Positions 1 to 8,033 of a stretch of DNA of 47,255 nt are shown piece by piece. The position numbers and the translations under genes were made by a program. Source of the stretch: Bacillota bacterium (GTDB lineage: Bacteria > Bacillota > Clostridia > Oscillospirales > Oscillospiraceae); assembly GCA_029224785.1 (NCBI GenBank), contig JAQXVF010000008.1:1-47255 (forward strand), written 5' to 3'. Numbering within the stretch: the first letter of the stretch is position 1; every line of letters starts with the position of its first letter. The notes beneath the pieces were generated by a model that was not told the origin of the DNA, did not search any database, and was given only the letters and a program-made list of their open reading frames with translations.

Positions 1-108
1 ATTAAGACTACCATGGACAGATATGTTCATGTTACGGACGAATCACTGGCAAATGCTGTCCGGCAATTCGAGGCAGCTACGCCTGCCAGTTATGAAAAAA
101 GGGCGTAA
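1..108 (+). CDS. Phage-type tyrosine recombinase/integrase, C-terminal end only
   Basis: The frame is open from the window edge and ends with TAA at 106-108, giving 35 residues. It contains TTMDRYVHVTDES, the typical last conserved block of Tn916/phage-type tyrosine integrases, in which the Tyr of RYVHVT is the catalytic nucleophile that attacks DNA. After it comes the usual short acidic/basic tail. The rest of the gene lies outside the window, so whether it is intact cannot be judged. In such elements the integrase often sits at one end, close to the attachment site. Here only 64 bp separate its stop from ychF, so the element boundary probably falls in that gap. The family call is good; the type of element (prophage or ICE) is unknown. 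Confidence 0.8.
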   Translation: MKTTMDRYVHVTDESLANAVRQFEAATPASYEKRA

Positions 109-118
109 AAAGGGCGTA
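96..118. repeat. Tandem 11-bp repeat after the integrase stop
   Basis: AAAAAGGGCGT occurs twice head to tail (96-106 and 107-117, followed by A). The copies cover the last integrase codons and the first bases after its stop. It could be an integrase arm site or part of an attachment site, but nothing in the window proves this. Confidence 0.4.
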
Positions 119-172
119 GAAGCCTTTAGAAAACACCGAAAAACACTGAAAATAAAGGAGATGTATATAAAT

Positions 173-1300
173 ATGAAATTAGGAATCGTGGGCCTTCCCA
201 ACGTGGGAAAGAGCACCCTGTTCAATGCCATTACTTCCACCAAGAACGCTCAGGCGGCCAACTACCCCTTCTGCACCATCGAGCCCAACAGCGGCATCGT
301 GGCGGTGCCGGATGAGCGGCTGGACAAGCTGGCCGAGGTGTGGGACACCGACAAAAAGACTCCCGCTGTGGTGGAGTTTGTGGACATCGCCGGTCTGGTG
401 AAGGGCGCCAGTCAGGGCGCCGGTCTGGGCAACAAGTTCCTCGGCCACATCCGGGAGTGCGACGCCATCGTCCATGTGGTGCGCTGCTTTGATGATGACA
501 ACATCATCCACGTTGTGGAGGACGCCACCAAGCCGGTGGCCGTCGATCCCGAGGGCGACATGGACTGCATCGACACCGAGCTGATCCTCGCCGATCTGGA
601 GATGGTGCAGAACCGGGTGGCCCGCATCACCAAGACCGCCAAGAGCGGCAACAAGACCGCCGCCGCCGAGCTGGCCTGGCTCAAGGAGCTGGAGGCCCAT
701 CTGGGCGAGGGTAAGAGCGCCCGCACCTTCCCCTTTGACGAGGGCGACGAAGCTCAAAAGCTGGTGCGAAAGGAAATGGGTCTGCTGTCCGCCAAGCCCA
801 TCATCTACGCCTGCAATATGGATGATGACGGCGTGGCCGCTCCCGAGGGCAACAAGTATTACGGCATTGTCAAGGCCCGTGCCGCCGCCGAGGGCGCGGA
901 GGTCATCCCGATCTGCGCCAAGACCGAGGAGGATCTGGCCGAGATGGACGCCGAGGATCGGGTCATGTTTATGGAGGATCTGGGTCTGACCGAGTCCGGC
1001 CTGGACCGGCTCATCCGGGCCAGCTATTCTCTGCTGGGCCTCATCAGCTTCCTGACCGACGGCAAGAAGGAGTGCCGCGCCTGGACGATCACCAAGGGCA
1101 CCAAGGCCCCTCAGGCCGCAGGCAAGATCCACTCCGACTTCGAGCGCGGCTTTATCCGTGCCCAGGTCATTGCCTACGACACGCTGGCCGAGTGCGGATT
1201 CGATTACGCCGCCGTCAAGGCCAAGGGTGCTCAGCGCACCGAGGGCAAGGACTACGTCGTCAACGACGGCGACATCATCGAGTTCCTGTTCAACGTCTGA
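173..1300 (+). CDS. ychF: Redox-regulated ATPase YchF (OLA1 family)
   Basis: This is a 375-residue Obg-family P-loop NTPase that in characterised members prefers ATP and binds ribosomes. The N-terminus is [17 protein letters not shown], with the G1 P-loop at residues 7-14. G3 reads [10 protein letters not shown]. The usual NKxD guanine-specificity motif is replaced by NMDDDG, as expected for an ATP-preferring YchF. A TGS domain closes the protein and ends in [11 protein letters not shown]. The start is ATG 173 because AAAGGAG at 154-160 precedes it; the frame stays open further upstream, but the preceding codons run through the integrase end and intergenic DNA. A bidirectional terminator follows directly. 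The gene is a housekeeping one and is probably monocistronic. Confidence 0.97.
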   Translation: MKLGIVGLPNVGKSTLFNAITSTKNAQAANYPFCTIEPNSGIVAVPDERLDKLAEVWDTDKKTPAVVEFVDIAGLVKGASQGAGLGNKFLGHIRECDAIVHVVRCFDDDNIIHVVEDATKPVAVDPEGDMDCIDTELILADLEMVQNRVARITKTAKSGNKTAAAELAWLKELEAHLGEGKSARTFPFDEGDEAQKLVRKEMGLLSAKPIIYACNMDDDGVAAPEGNKYYGIVKARAAAEGAEVIPICAKTEEDLAEMDAEDRVMFMEDLGLTESGLDRLIRASYSLLGLISFLTDGKKECRAWTITKGTKAPQAAGKIHSDFERGFIRAQVIAYDTLAECGFDYAAVKAKGAQRTEGKDYVVNDGDIIEFLFNV

Positions 1301-1311
1301 GATAAAACGCA

Positions 1312-1347
1312 GCCGCCCTGAACCGATTTGGTTCAGGGCGGCTTTTT
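1312..1347. terminator. Bidirectional terminator between ychF and niaR
   Basis: A 13-bp perfect stem (1312-1324 with 1330-1342) and a 5-nt loop are followed by TTTTT on the plus strand. The niaR stop codon overlaps the T tract on the other strand, so the two convergent genes share this hairpin. Confidence 0.9.
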
Positions 1348-1861
1348 ATTGATCCTTCAAAAGAAGTCCCGCTTCATCCAGCTGGCGGCACACCCGCTGG
1401 TAGGCCGCCTCATCGGGGCAGAGCAGCCGGTGAAGGTGGATGCCGCCGGTCAGGTCGCTGAGGGGCCGGGCGGCGCCGGAACGGGAGCGGTTGAGGAACT
1501 GCTCCACGTCATAGCGAGAGGAGAGCTGGAGCTGACCTACCAACTGGCCGTAGACCGGATGCTCCACCACCACGTCCAGCACGGTGCAGCCGTTGTCCAC
1601 GCAGATCTGAAGCTCCCGCTCCATCTCCTGGGTGGTGTGACGGACGGCCACGGTGTGGAGTTCCCCCGCATTCTCCCGATCCAGAAGATAGCCCCGGGGC
1701 GTGGCGGAGATGGGTTCTCCCCCCGCCCGAAGGAGGGCAATGTCCCCCACAATGATCTGTCGGCTGACTCCGTGCTCTTTGGCCAGCGCAGTGGCGCTCA
1801 CCGGGCCGTTTTCATGCTTGAGCCGGGCCAAAATCGCACTTCTCCGCACCTTGGCGTTCAT
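1346..1861 (-). CDS. niaR: NiaR/YrxA family niacin-responsive transcriptional repressor
   Basis: The protein has 171 residues. An N-terminal HTH_11 winged helix (about residues 5-60, with VSRQIIVGDIALLRAGG as recognition region) is followed by a 3H ligand-binding domain. The histidine signatures of that domain are visible: HTVAVRH, VVEHPVYG and GGIHLHRL. Characterised NiaR proteins repress NAD de novo synthesis or niacin-uptake genes in response to nicotinic acid, and the 3H histidines bind a metal. No nad or niacin transporter gene is in this window, so the targets must be elsewhere. The gene is transcribed alone, divergent from the YheO-like regulator, from the promoter at 1894-1922. Confidence 0.9.
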   Translation of the reverse strand: MNAKVRRSAILARLKHENGPVSATALAKEHGVSRQIIVGDIALLRAGGEPISATPRGYLLDRENAGELHTVAVRHTTQEMERELQICVDNGCTVLDVVVEHPVYGQLVGQLQLSSRYDVEQFLNRSRSGAARPLSDLTGGIHLHRLLCPDEAAYQRVCRQLDEAGLLLKDQ

Positions 1862-1893
1862 GTCTCATCACCCCAATTTCTCTGTGTCCAGCC

Positions 1894-1922
1894 AGTATAG
1901 CATATGACAAGACAGATGGCAA
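1894..1922 (-). promoter_or_regulatory. Predicted sigma-A promoter of niaR
   Basis: Reading the minus strand, TTGCCA and TATACT are separated by 17 bp and lie 33 bp upstream of the niaR start codon. Confidence 0.7.
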
Positions 1923-1940
1923 GAGCGGCCGTTCACCCAC

Positions 1941-1968
1941 TTGACATTTCGTTGCTTTTTGATAAGAT
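1941..1968 (+). promoter_or_regulatory. Predicted promoter of the YheO-like regulator/pepV pair
   Basis: TTGACA (1941-1946) and TAAGAT (1963-1968) are separated by 16 bp. They lie about 40 bp upstream of the ATG at 2010. Confidence 0.65.
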
Positions 1969-2009
1969 TGGCGTGTAACCTGTTACCCCATAGGAAAGAG
2001 GGAGATACT

Positions 2010-2660
2010 ATGACACGGGAGGAAGCCTTTGAATTCCTTGACCGCACCGCCCGGGGCATTGCCGAGACCTTCGGCTCCTCCTGCGAGACGCTGGTGCAGG
2101 ACATGGGGCTGGACAGCCACCCGGTGCTGTCTATCTACAACGGCCATGTCTCCGGCCGGAGCGTGGGCTCCACTGTGGACATTCTGGGCAGCAGCCGCGC
2201 CATTGACGACGAGGCACGCAAGGTGGACTTTGTCAACCTGTACGCCACCACCCCCAGCGGCCAGCAGATCAAATCCTCCACCTTCCATCTGATCGGCGAG
2301 GACTACGATCTGGCGCTGGGCATCAACTACGACTTCACCTCTCTGGTGTTCGCCAATCGGGTGCTGCTGGATCTGATGAGCGCCGACGCCGACCTGCAAA
2401 GCGCCATGTGGCGGGGCGGAGAGGACCGGCTGGGCGAGTTGTTTGACGAGTGCCTGGCCGCCATCGGCAAACCGGTGAACGCCCTCAGCAAGGCCGACCG
2501 TCTGCGGCTCATCGCTCTTCTGGATCAGAAAGCGGCGTTCTCCTTCCGCAAGAGCGTGCCCTATGTCTCCCAGCGGCTGGGGGTCAGCCGCTACACCGTC
2601 TACAAATACCTGAATGAAAATTCCGCACGAAAAGAGGAAAACGAACATGACAGTGAATGA
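2010..2660 (+). CDS. YheO-like PAS/HTH transcriptional regulator (DauR-like)
   Basis: The protein has 216 residues. The N-terminal two thirds resemble the YheO-type PAS domain (about residues 5-115, including VQDMGLDSHPVLSIYNGHVSGR and a KSSTFHLIGED segment). The C-terminus carries an HTH_22-type helix-turn-helix, VSQRLGVSRYTVYKYLNE. Family members sense small metabolites; DauR represses D-arginine catabolism. The ATG at 2010 follows the AG-rich ribosome binding site GAAAGAGGGA. The gene overlaps the following dipeptidase by 14 bp, so the two are translated together and the regulator probably controls peptide or amino-acid use. The ligand is not predictable. Confidence 0.85.
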   Translation: MTREEAFEFLDRTARGIAETFGSSCETLVQDMGLDSHPVLSIYNGHVSGRSVGSTVDILGSSRAIDDEARKVDFVNLYATTPSGQQIKSSTFHLIGEDYDLALGINYDFTSLVFANRVLLDLMSADADLQSAMWRGGEDRLGELFDECLAAIGKPVNALSKADRLRLIALLDQKAAFSFRKSVPYVSQRLGVSRYTVYKYLNENSARKEENEHDSE

Positions 2661-4050
2661 ACGCATTGAAGCGTGGTTTGCAGGCCGCGAGGATGAGTAC
2701 GTCTCCGCTCTGGCGCCCCTGATCGCCATTGATTCCACCACCGGCACCCCGGAGCCCGGCAAGCCCTTCGGCCCCGGTCCGGCCATGGCGCTGGACGCCG
2801 CGCTGGAGCTGGCCCGGAAGTGGGGGCTGACCACCGGCGAAGACGAAGGCTATGTGGGCACGGTCGACCTGAACGATCAGCCCGATCAGCTCCACATTCT
2901 GGCCCATCTGGACGTGGTGGGCATCGGCGACGGCTGGGACACCGACCCGTTCACGCTGGTGCGCGACGGCGACCTGATCTATGGCCGGGGCACCGATGAC
3001 GACAAGGGCCCCGCCGTGGCCGCAATGATGGCTATGCGCTGTGTGAAGGAACTGGGGCTGCCCCTGGGCAAGAACGTCAAACTGGTGCTGGGCACCGACG
3101 AGGAGACCGGCTCCCGGGACATCGAGCACTACTACGCCAGCCACCCCTATGCCCCCAACTCCGTCACACCGGACTCCGATTTCCCCGTGACCAACATTGA
3201 AAAGGCCCGCTATGCCCCGGTGTTCTCCGCCGAGTTCGCCCCCGCTGAAGCGAACGGCCCCCATCTGGTGCGCATTCAGGGCGGCATCCGGGCCAATGTG
3301 GCCCCCGGCGAGTGCCGCGCCGTAGTGGCCGGGCTGAACGCCCAGCAGTGCGCCGAGGTGTGCAGGGTAATGGAGCACAAGACCGGTGTGACCTTCACCC
3401 TGATGAATGAGGGCGACAAACTGGCCATTGCCGCCCACGGCGCGGAGGCCCATGCCTCCACCCCGGACGAGGGCAGAAACGCCATTACCGCTCTGCTCAG
3501 CGTGCTGTGCGCCTTGCCGCTGTCCGAGACCCCGGCGTTGACCGCCGCCCGCCGGCTCCACAGCGTGTTCCCCTTCGGCGACAACAGGGGCGAGGCATTG
3601 GGCATCGCCCAGCATGATGAGGCCTCCGGCGCGCTGACACTGACCTTCTCCGTGCTCCACCTGGACGAAACGGGATTTAACGGCCAGTTTGATGTCCGCG
3701 CCCCCATGTGCGCCACCGAGGAAAACTGCGTCAAAGTCACCGAGGAGAAGTTCGCCGCCTTTGGCTGGCAGACCCAGGGCACCATGACTCCGGTCCACGC
3801 AGTGGATGCCGACTCCGACTTCATCCGCACCCTGCTGGGCTGCTACGAGCATTTCAGCGGCAAGAAGGGCTACTGCGAAGCCATCGGCGGCGGCACCTAC
3901 GTCCACGAGATCCCCGGCGGCGTCGCCTTCGGCGCCGGCGATACGGAGTTTGATTCCCGTCTCCACGGCGCCAACGAGCGCGCCCGCATCAGCCAGCTGC
4001 TCCTGTGCGCCAAAATCTACGCCGCAGTGATCGCACAGCTGTGTAAGTAA
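2647..4050 (+). CDS. pepV: M20 family dipeptidase PepV
   Basis: This is a 467-residue di-zinc aminopeptidase of the PepV/Sapep type, which hydrolyses dipeptides in the cytoplasm. The M20 metal and catalytic blocks are visible: HILAHLDVVGIGDGWD (first His), YGRGTDDDKGP (bridging Asp), GTDEETGSRDIEHY (Glu pair) and, near the end, a conserved EIPGGVAFGAG segment followed by HGANERARI (last His). Length matches the family. The ATG at 2647 follows AAAGAGGA and lies within the 3' end of the YheO-like regulator gene. A strong terminator begins 84 bp after the stop. Confidence 0.95.
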   Translation: MTVNERIEAWFAGREDEYVSALAPLIAIDSTTGTPEPGKPFGPGPAMALDAALELARKWGLTTGEDEGYVGTVDLNDQPDQLHILAHLDVVGIGDGWDTDPFTLVRDGDLIYGRGTDDDKGPAVAAMMAMRCVKELGLPLGKNVKLVLGTDEETGSRDIEHYYASHPYAPNSVTPDSDFPVTNIEKARYAPVFSAEFAPAEANGPHLVRIQGGIRANVAPGECRAVVAGLNAQQCAEVCRVMEHKTGVTFTLMNEGDKLAIAAHGAEAHASTPDEGRNAITALLSVLCALPLSETPALTAARRLHSVFPFGDNRGEALGIAQHDEASGALTLTFSVLHLDETGFNGQFDVRAPMCATEENCVKVTEEKFAAFGWQTQGTMTPVHAVDADSDFIRTLLGCYEHFSGKKGYCEAIGGGTYVHEIPGGVAFGAGDTEFDSRLHGANERARISQLLLCAKIYAAVIAQLCK

Positions 4051-4134
4051 GCGCTGAGACACTCGGGATTTGCAAGGCTTGCAAGGTTGCCTCGCATCCC
4101 CCCGAAAAAAACCATTTACCCCAGAATACAAACA

Positions 4135-4170
4135 GCCGCCCCGCAGATCGGATTCTGCGGGGCGGCTTTC
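4135..4170. terminator. Terminator between pepV and the SPFH gene
   Basis: A 13-bp GC-rich perfect stem (4135-4147 with 4154-4166) is followed by TTT. It sits between convergent genes and can serve both. Confidence 0.85.
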
Positions 4171-4176
4171 GCTATC

Positions 4177-5124
4177 TTACTGTTTCGGTGCAGGCTTTTG
4201 GGGCGCAGCAGGGGCGGTTTTTTCGGCGGGGGCGGCGGGCTTCACAGCCTCGACAATGCCCTCAGCCAACCCGGCAATGCCCTGGATCTCGCTGGGAATG
4301 ATGATCTTGGTCGCCTTGCCGTCTGCGGCGGCGGCAAAGGCCTCCAGACTCTTGAGCTGGATGACCGCACTGCTGGGAGCGGCGGCGGTCAGCAGACGCA
4401 GGCCCTCGGCCTGGGCCTCCTGCACCTTGATAATGGCGGCGGCCTGTGCCTCGGCCTCCATGATCTTGGCCTCCTTTGCGGCCTCGGCCCGCAGGATCAC
4501 AGACTGGCGCTCGCCTTCGGCCACAAGGATCTTGCTCTGCTTCTGACCCTCGGCCTGAAGCAGCGTCTCACGGCGCTCACGCTCGGCCTTCATCTGGCGC
4601 TCCATAGCGTCCTGGATCTCGCGCGGCGGAATGATATTCTTCAGCTCCACCCGGTTGACCCGGATGCCCCAGGGATCGGTGGCCTCGTCCAGAATGGCGC
4701 GCATCTTGGTGTTGATGACGTCGCGGCTGGTCAGGGACTGATCCAGCTCCAGTTCGCCGATGATGTTGCGCAGCGTGGTGGCGGTCAGATTCTCAATGGC
4801 GGGCATGGGGTGCTCCACGCCGTAGGTATACAGCTTGGGATCGGTGATCTCAAAAAACACCACGGTGTCGATCTGCATGGTGACGTTATCCTTGGTGATC
4901 ACGGGCTGCGGGGGATAGTCCAGCACCTGCTCCTTCAGGCTGACCTTTCTGGCGATGCGGTCAATGAAGGGGATCTTCATGTGCATGCCCACGCCCCACA
5001 CGGACTGGAATGCGCCCAGGCGCTCCACGACGTAGGCCTTGGACTGCTGGACCACGGCAATGTTGGAAATGATGATGAGAAACAGCAGCAGAATGATGAC
5101 TGCCAATGCGATCAAAGGACCCAT
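4177..5124 (-). CDS. SPFH/stomatin-like membrane protein (QmcA/YbbK type)
   Basis: The protein has 315 residues. One N-terminal membrane helix (about residues 5-25) is followed by the SPFH/band-7 domain (ERLGAFQSVWGVGMHMKIPF, then DNVTMQIDTVVFFEITDP). Next comes a long charged coiled-coil rich in Ala, Glu and Arg (about 185-255, AEGQKQSKILVAEGERQS), and a Pro/Ala-rich tail. Stomatin-like proteins form oligomeric membrane scaffolds. The gene follows the NfeD gene by 17 bp; NfeD-stomatin pairing is a conserved two-gene operon in bacteria and archaea, and it supports the call. Confidence 0.93.
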   Translation of the reverse strand: MGPLIALAVIILLLFLIIISNIAVVQQSKAYVVERLGAFQSVWGVGMHMKIPFIDRIARKVSLKEQVLDYPPQPVITKDNVTMQIDTVVFFEITDPKLYTYGVEHPMPAIENLTATTLRNIIGELELDQSLTSRDVINTKMRAILDEATDPWGIRVNRVELKNIIPPREIQDAMERQMKAERERRETLLQAEGQKQSKILVAEGERQSVILRAEAAKEAKIMEAEAQAAAIIKVQEAQAEGLRLLTAAAPSSAVIQLKSLEAFAAAADGKATKIIIPSEIQGIAGLAEGIVEAVKPAAPAEKTAPAAPQKPAPKQ

Positions 5125-5141
5125 AAATTTACCTCCCTAAT

Positions 5142-5585
5142 TCATACGTTAATTGTTTCGTCCACCGGGGTAACGAAAACCTTGACGCCTTCCACTTTGT
5201 CCACCTGCACCAGGGTTCCCTCCGGGATCACCTGTCCGGCGGAGCTTCGGGCCGTCCATTCCATCGCCCCCAGCCTGACCCGGCCGGTGGCTTTTTCATT
5301 GGAGATCTCTGCGATCACGTACCCCCTCTGTCCTGCGGTGCTGTCCACATTGGTTTTCACCAGGCGGGGCGTGAAATACCTCCGCACCAGGGGCCGAAGC
5401 GCCAGCAGACACCCGGCAGATACCAGAAGAAATACGGTGATCTGCAGCCACAGGGGACCGTGTATCCATCCGACGATCATGGCGGCCAGGCTTGCGGCGG
5501 CAAACCAGATGGACACCAGACTGATCGTGGCGGCCTCCAGGGCTAAAAAGATCACCATTGCAGCCAACCATACGATCGTGCTCAT
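5142..5585 (-). CDS. NfeD family membrane protein
   Basis: The protein has 147 residues. Two to three membrane helices fill the first 80 residues (TIVWLAAMVIFLALEAATI and a second GPLWLQITVFLLVSAGCLL). A soluble C-terminal OB-fold follows (GQRGYVIAEISNEKATGRVR, then EGTLVQVDKVEGVKVFV). This is the short NfeD form without a ClpP-like protease domain. ATG 5585 was chosen because AAAGGAGGT lies 6 bp upstream; the further open frame upstream has no ribosome site. NfeD binds SPFH partners, here the downstream gene in the same operon. Confidence 0.92.
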   Translation of the reverse strand: MSTIVWLAAMVIFLALEAATISLVSIWFAAASLAAMIVGWIHGPLWLQITVFLLVSAGCLLALRPLVRRYFTPRLVKTNVDSTAGQRGYVIAEISNEKATGRVRLGAMEWTARSSAGQVIPEGTLVQVDKVEGVKVFVTPVDETINV

Positions 5586-5614
5586 AGGCAACCTCCTTTC
5601 CGGTTGATGATGAC

Positions 5615-5643
5615 AGCATAGCAGATTTTCTTCGAAAAAGCAA
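5615..5643 (-). promoter_or_regulatory. Predicted promoter of the nfeD-SPFH operon
   Basis: The minus strand shows TTGCTT and TATGCT separated by 17 bp, 29 bp upstream of the ATG. Confidence 0.6.
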
Positions 5644-5717
5644 TACAAAACGGGCACAAATCCTCCGCAGGCGGCACAGCAGGGGGAGGGGATGGTTTTT
5701 GGGACGGTTTCACAAGG

Positions 5718-5768
5718 TTATCCCACGGTTTTTGGGGGTTCTCCACAGTTTCCACAGTTTTTTCCACA
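5718..5768 (+). promoter_or_regulatory. Cluster of DnaA-box-like 9-mers
   Basis: Four sites on the same strand lie within 51 bp: TTATCCCAC (5718-5726), TTCTCCACA (5739-5747), GTTTCCACA (5748-5756) and TTTTCCACA (5760-5768). TTTTCCACA and TTCTCCACA are the same variants seen in the oriC of this window. The cluster lies in the 572-bp intergenic region between nfeD and the DUF3810 gene, about 75 bp upstream of the nfeD promoter. The rest of that region (5770-6060) shows no gene that I can support. The role is inferred: DnaA titration or DnaA control of nfeD. Confidence 0.6.
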
Positions 5769-6061
5769 GGACACGCCCCAGGCCCCGGCAGCATCTCCAA
5801 CGGATGTTCTCTTATCAAGAACACTCATCCAAAAATGTCCTTATATCGGAGATTTTCCGGGGGCGAACTCCGCAGCAGCTTGAAAACTGCAAGCCGTCTT
5901 TTGGAAAAAAAGCCAACTATTTTGCAGATTTTGGAAAAATCCGCCGTTTCCGCTCCGGCATCCGGGGCTCCCCTGTCCGGACTAAAACCCGGAAATCTGC
6001 AAATGCTGAAACCGCAGGGAACCCTGTCCTTTGCTGTCACAAAAAATTCAAAAAAATAGGG

Positions 6062-6090
6062 GAGACAAAGGCCGGTTTCTGTGCTATAAT
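6062..6090 (+). promoter_or_regulatory. Predicted promoter of the DUF3810 gene
   Basis: A perfect TATAAT at 6085-6090 has a weak -35 (GAGACA) 17 bp upstream. The TTG start lies 67 bp downstream. Confidence 0.5.
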
Positions 6091-6157
6091 AACGCAAAGT
6101 GGTCACTATGCCCTTTGGGGCAGTCCGCTGAGAAGAGAGATAAGGAGGGTCATTCCT

Positions 6158-7327
6158 TTGAAATATTGGAGAGGCTATCTGGTAGCGGCCATTCTGGCGG
6201 CCGTTGCCTATGCGCTGAAATCCTTTGCTTCCACCTACAACGTTCTGCTGGATATGGTCTACCCCTACCTGACCCGCATCGTCCAGACCGTTCTGGCCCA
6301 GTGGAGCGGCGGCGTCAGCTTCTGCCTGTGGCAGCTTCTGGCCATGGCAGGTGCGGTGCTGCTGGTGGTAACGGTGGTGCTGATGATCGTGTTTCGCTGG
6401 AACCCCATCCAATGGTTCGGATGGGTGACGGCAGCGGTGTCCCTGGGCTTTCTGGTGCACACCTGCATCTGGGGCCTGAATTACTATGCCGGCCCCCTGG
6501 CCGACGATGTGCGGCTGGAGACCACGGAATACACCCTGACGGAGCTGGCGGAGGCCACCCGGTACTACCGGGACCGGGCCAACGAGCTTTGCTCCCTGGT
6601 GGACCGGAATCCCGACGGCTCCGTGGACTTCGGCACCTTTGAAGATCTGGCGGCCCAGGCCGGAGACGGCTTCCGGAACCTGACGTATGAGCAGAACTTT
6701 GCGGTGTTTGCCGGCTCCACCCTGCCGGTGAAAAAGCTGGGCTGGTCCGACTACTACTCCTCTGTGGGCATCTGCGGCATTACCGTTGCCCTCACCGGCG
6801 AGGCTGCCGTGAATCCGGAGATCCCCGCCGTCAGCCTGCCCTTTACCATGTGCCATGAGATGTGCCACCGCATGAGCATCGCCGTGGAACGGGATGCCAA
6901 TTTCGGCGCCTTCCTGTCCTGCATCAGCAATGCGGACCTGAACTACCGCTACTCCGGCTACTACATGGCCTTCCGCTACTGCTACATCGCCCTGAGCCAG
7001 TACGACTCCGCAGAGGCGTCCAAGATCATGATGGAGGCCCGGGAGCCCCTGAAGGCGGATTTTGCCTCCTACGATGCGTTTTTCCAGAAGAACCGGAACG
7101 AGAAGGCCACCGAGCTGTCCGACAAGGCCAACGACACCTACCTGAAGACCAGCGGCGACACCAAGGGCGTGGCATCCTACGGGGATGTGTGCGACCTGCT
7201 GGTGAACTGGCGGCTGCAGATGCTGGCCCGGGACCACGCCGACGAACAGGACGAGGAGAAGTTCAACCCCCTGGACAAAAATCAGGTGGACCTGACCGGT
7301 ATCGTCAACGCCGATAAGGGGAACTGA
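6158..7327 (+). CDS. DUF3810 family membrane zinc metalloprotease (putative)
   Basis: The protein has 389 residues. Three membrane helices lie near the N-terminus (about 7-25, 53-79 and 88-108), followed by a large outside or cytosolic domain. Residues 233-237 read HEMCH, a zincin HExxH motif, in the context FTMCHEMCHRMSIAVERDANF. This is the signature of DUF3810, whose function has not been established. The start is TTG 6158, set by AAGGAGGG at 6142-6149; no ATG is better placed. The stop is 1 bp before the rsmG ATG, so the two genes form an operon. The zinc protease activity is inferred from the motif only. Confidence 0.82.
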   Translation: MKYWRGYLVAAILAAVAYALKSFASTYNVLLDMVYPYLTRIVQTVLAQWSGGVSFCLWQLLAMAGAVLLVVTVVLMIVFRWNPIQWFGWVTAAVSLGFLVHTCIWGLNYYAGPLADDVRLETTEYTLTELAEATRYYRDRANELCSLVDRNPDGSVDFGTFEDLAAQAGDGFRNLTYEQNFAVFAGSTLPVKKLGWSDYYSSVGICGITVALTGEAAVNPEIPAVSLPFTMCHEMCHRMSIAVERDANFGAFLSCISNADLNYRYSGYYMAFRYCYIALSQYDSAEASKIMMEAREPLKADFASYDAFFQKNRNEKATELSDKANDTYLKTSGDTKGVASYGDVCDLLVNWRLQMLARDHADEQDEEKFNPLDKNQVDLTGIVNADKGN

Positions 7328-7328
7328 G

Positions 7329-8033
7329 ATGGAGGATCGGATGTATGAGACCCTCCGGGAGGGACTGCCCGGATTGGGACTGTCGCTGGAGGAGGAGACC
7401 TGCCGCCGGCTCTGCCGGTTTGGCCAGGCGGTGGTGGAGCAGAACAAGGTCATGAACCTGACCGCCATCACCCAGCCGGACCAGGTGGCAAAGCTCCACC
7501 TGCTGGACAGTCTTTCGGTGCTGAAGGCGGCGGATCTGCGGGGCAAGACCCTGATCGACGTGGGCTGCGGCGCCGGTTTTCCCGGTGTGCCGGTGGCCAT
7601 CGCCTGCCCGGAAGCCAAGGTAACGCTGTTAGACTCCCTTGCCAAGCGGATGGCCTGGCTGGAGCCCACTCTGGCGGAGCTGGGCGTGGACGCCCGGTGC
7701 CTGACCGCCCGGGCGGAGGAAGCCGTGGCGGACCGGCGGGAGCGCTTTGACTATGCCGCATCCCGGGCAGTGGCCCGGCTGAACATCCTGCTGGAGCTGA
7801 CGGCCCCCTATGTCAAGGTAGGAGGCGCGGTGCTGGCCCTGAAGGGGGCAGCGGCAGCGGAGGAGCTGAAGGAAGCCCGGGGAGCCATCTCCCGGCTGGG
7901 CCTGAAGGCGGAGGAGGTCCTGGATTTCCCGGTGGACGGGGCGGCCCACTCCGTCATCGTCCTGCGGAAGGTCTCTCCCACTCCGGAAAAGTACCCCCGG
8001 CGGTATGCCAAGATCAAGCAGGCCCCTCTGTGA
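7329..8033 (+). CDS. rsmG: 16S rRNA (guanine527-N7)-methyltransferase RsmG/GidB
   Basis: This 234-residue SAM-dependent methyltransferase modifies G527 of 16S rRNA. The SAM motif I is DVGCGAGFPGVPVAIA at about residues 77-92, preceded by the family-typical KLHLLDSLSVL. A conserved SRAVARLNILLEL segment follows. Either ATG 7329 or ATG 7341 could be used; GGAGG at 7332-7336 would favour the second, giving MYETLREGL as N-terminus. In many bacteria rsmG sits next to mnmG and parAB near oriC; here it is about 20 kb from parAB. A perfect 11-bp stem terminator follows. Confidence 0.96.
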   Translation: MEDRMYETLREGLPGLGLSLEEETCRRLCRFGQAVVEQNKVMNLTAITQPDQVAKLHLLDSLSVLKAADLRGKTLIDVGCGAGFPGVPVAIACPEAKVTLLDSLAKRMAWLEPTLAELGVDARCLTARAEEAVADRRERFDYAASRAVARLNILLELTAPYVKVGGAVLALKGAAAAEELKEARGAISRLGLKAEEVLDFPVDGAAHSVIVLRKVSPTPEKYPRRYAKIKQAPL

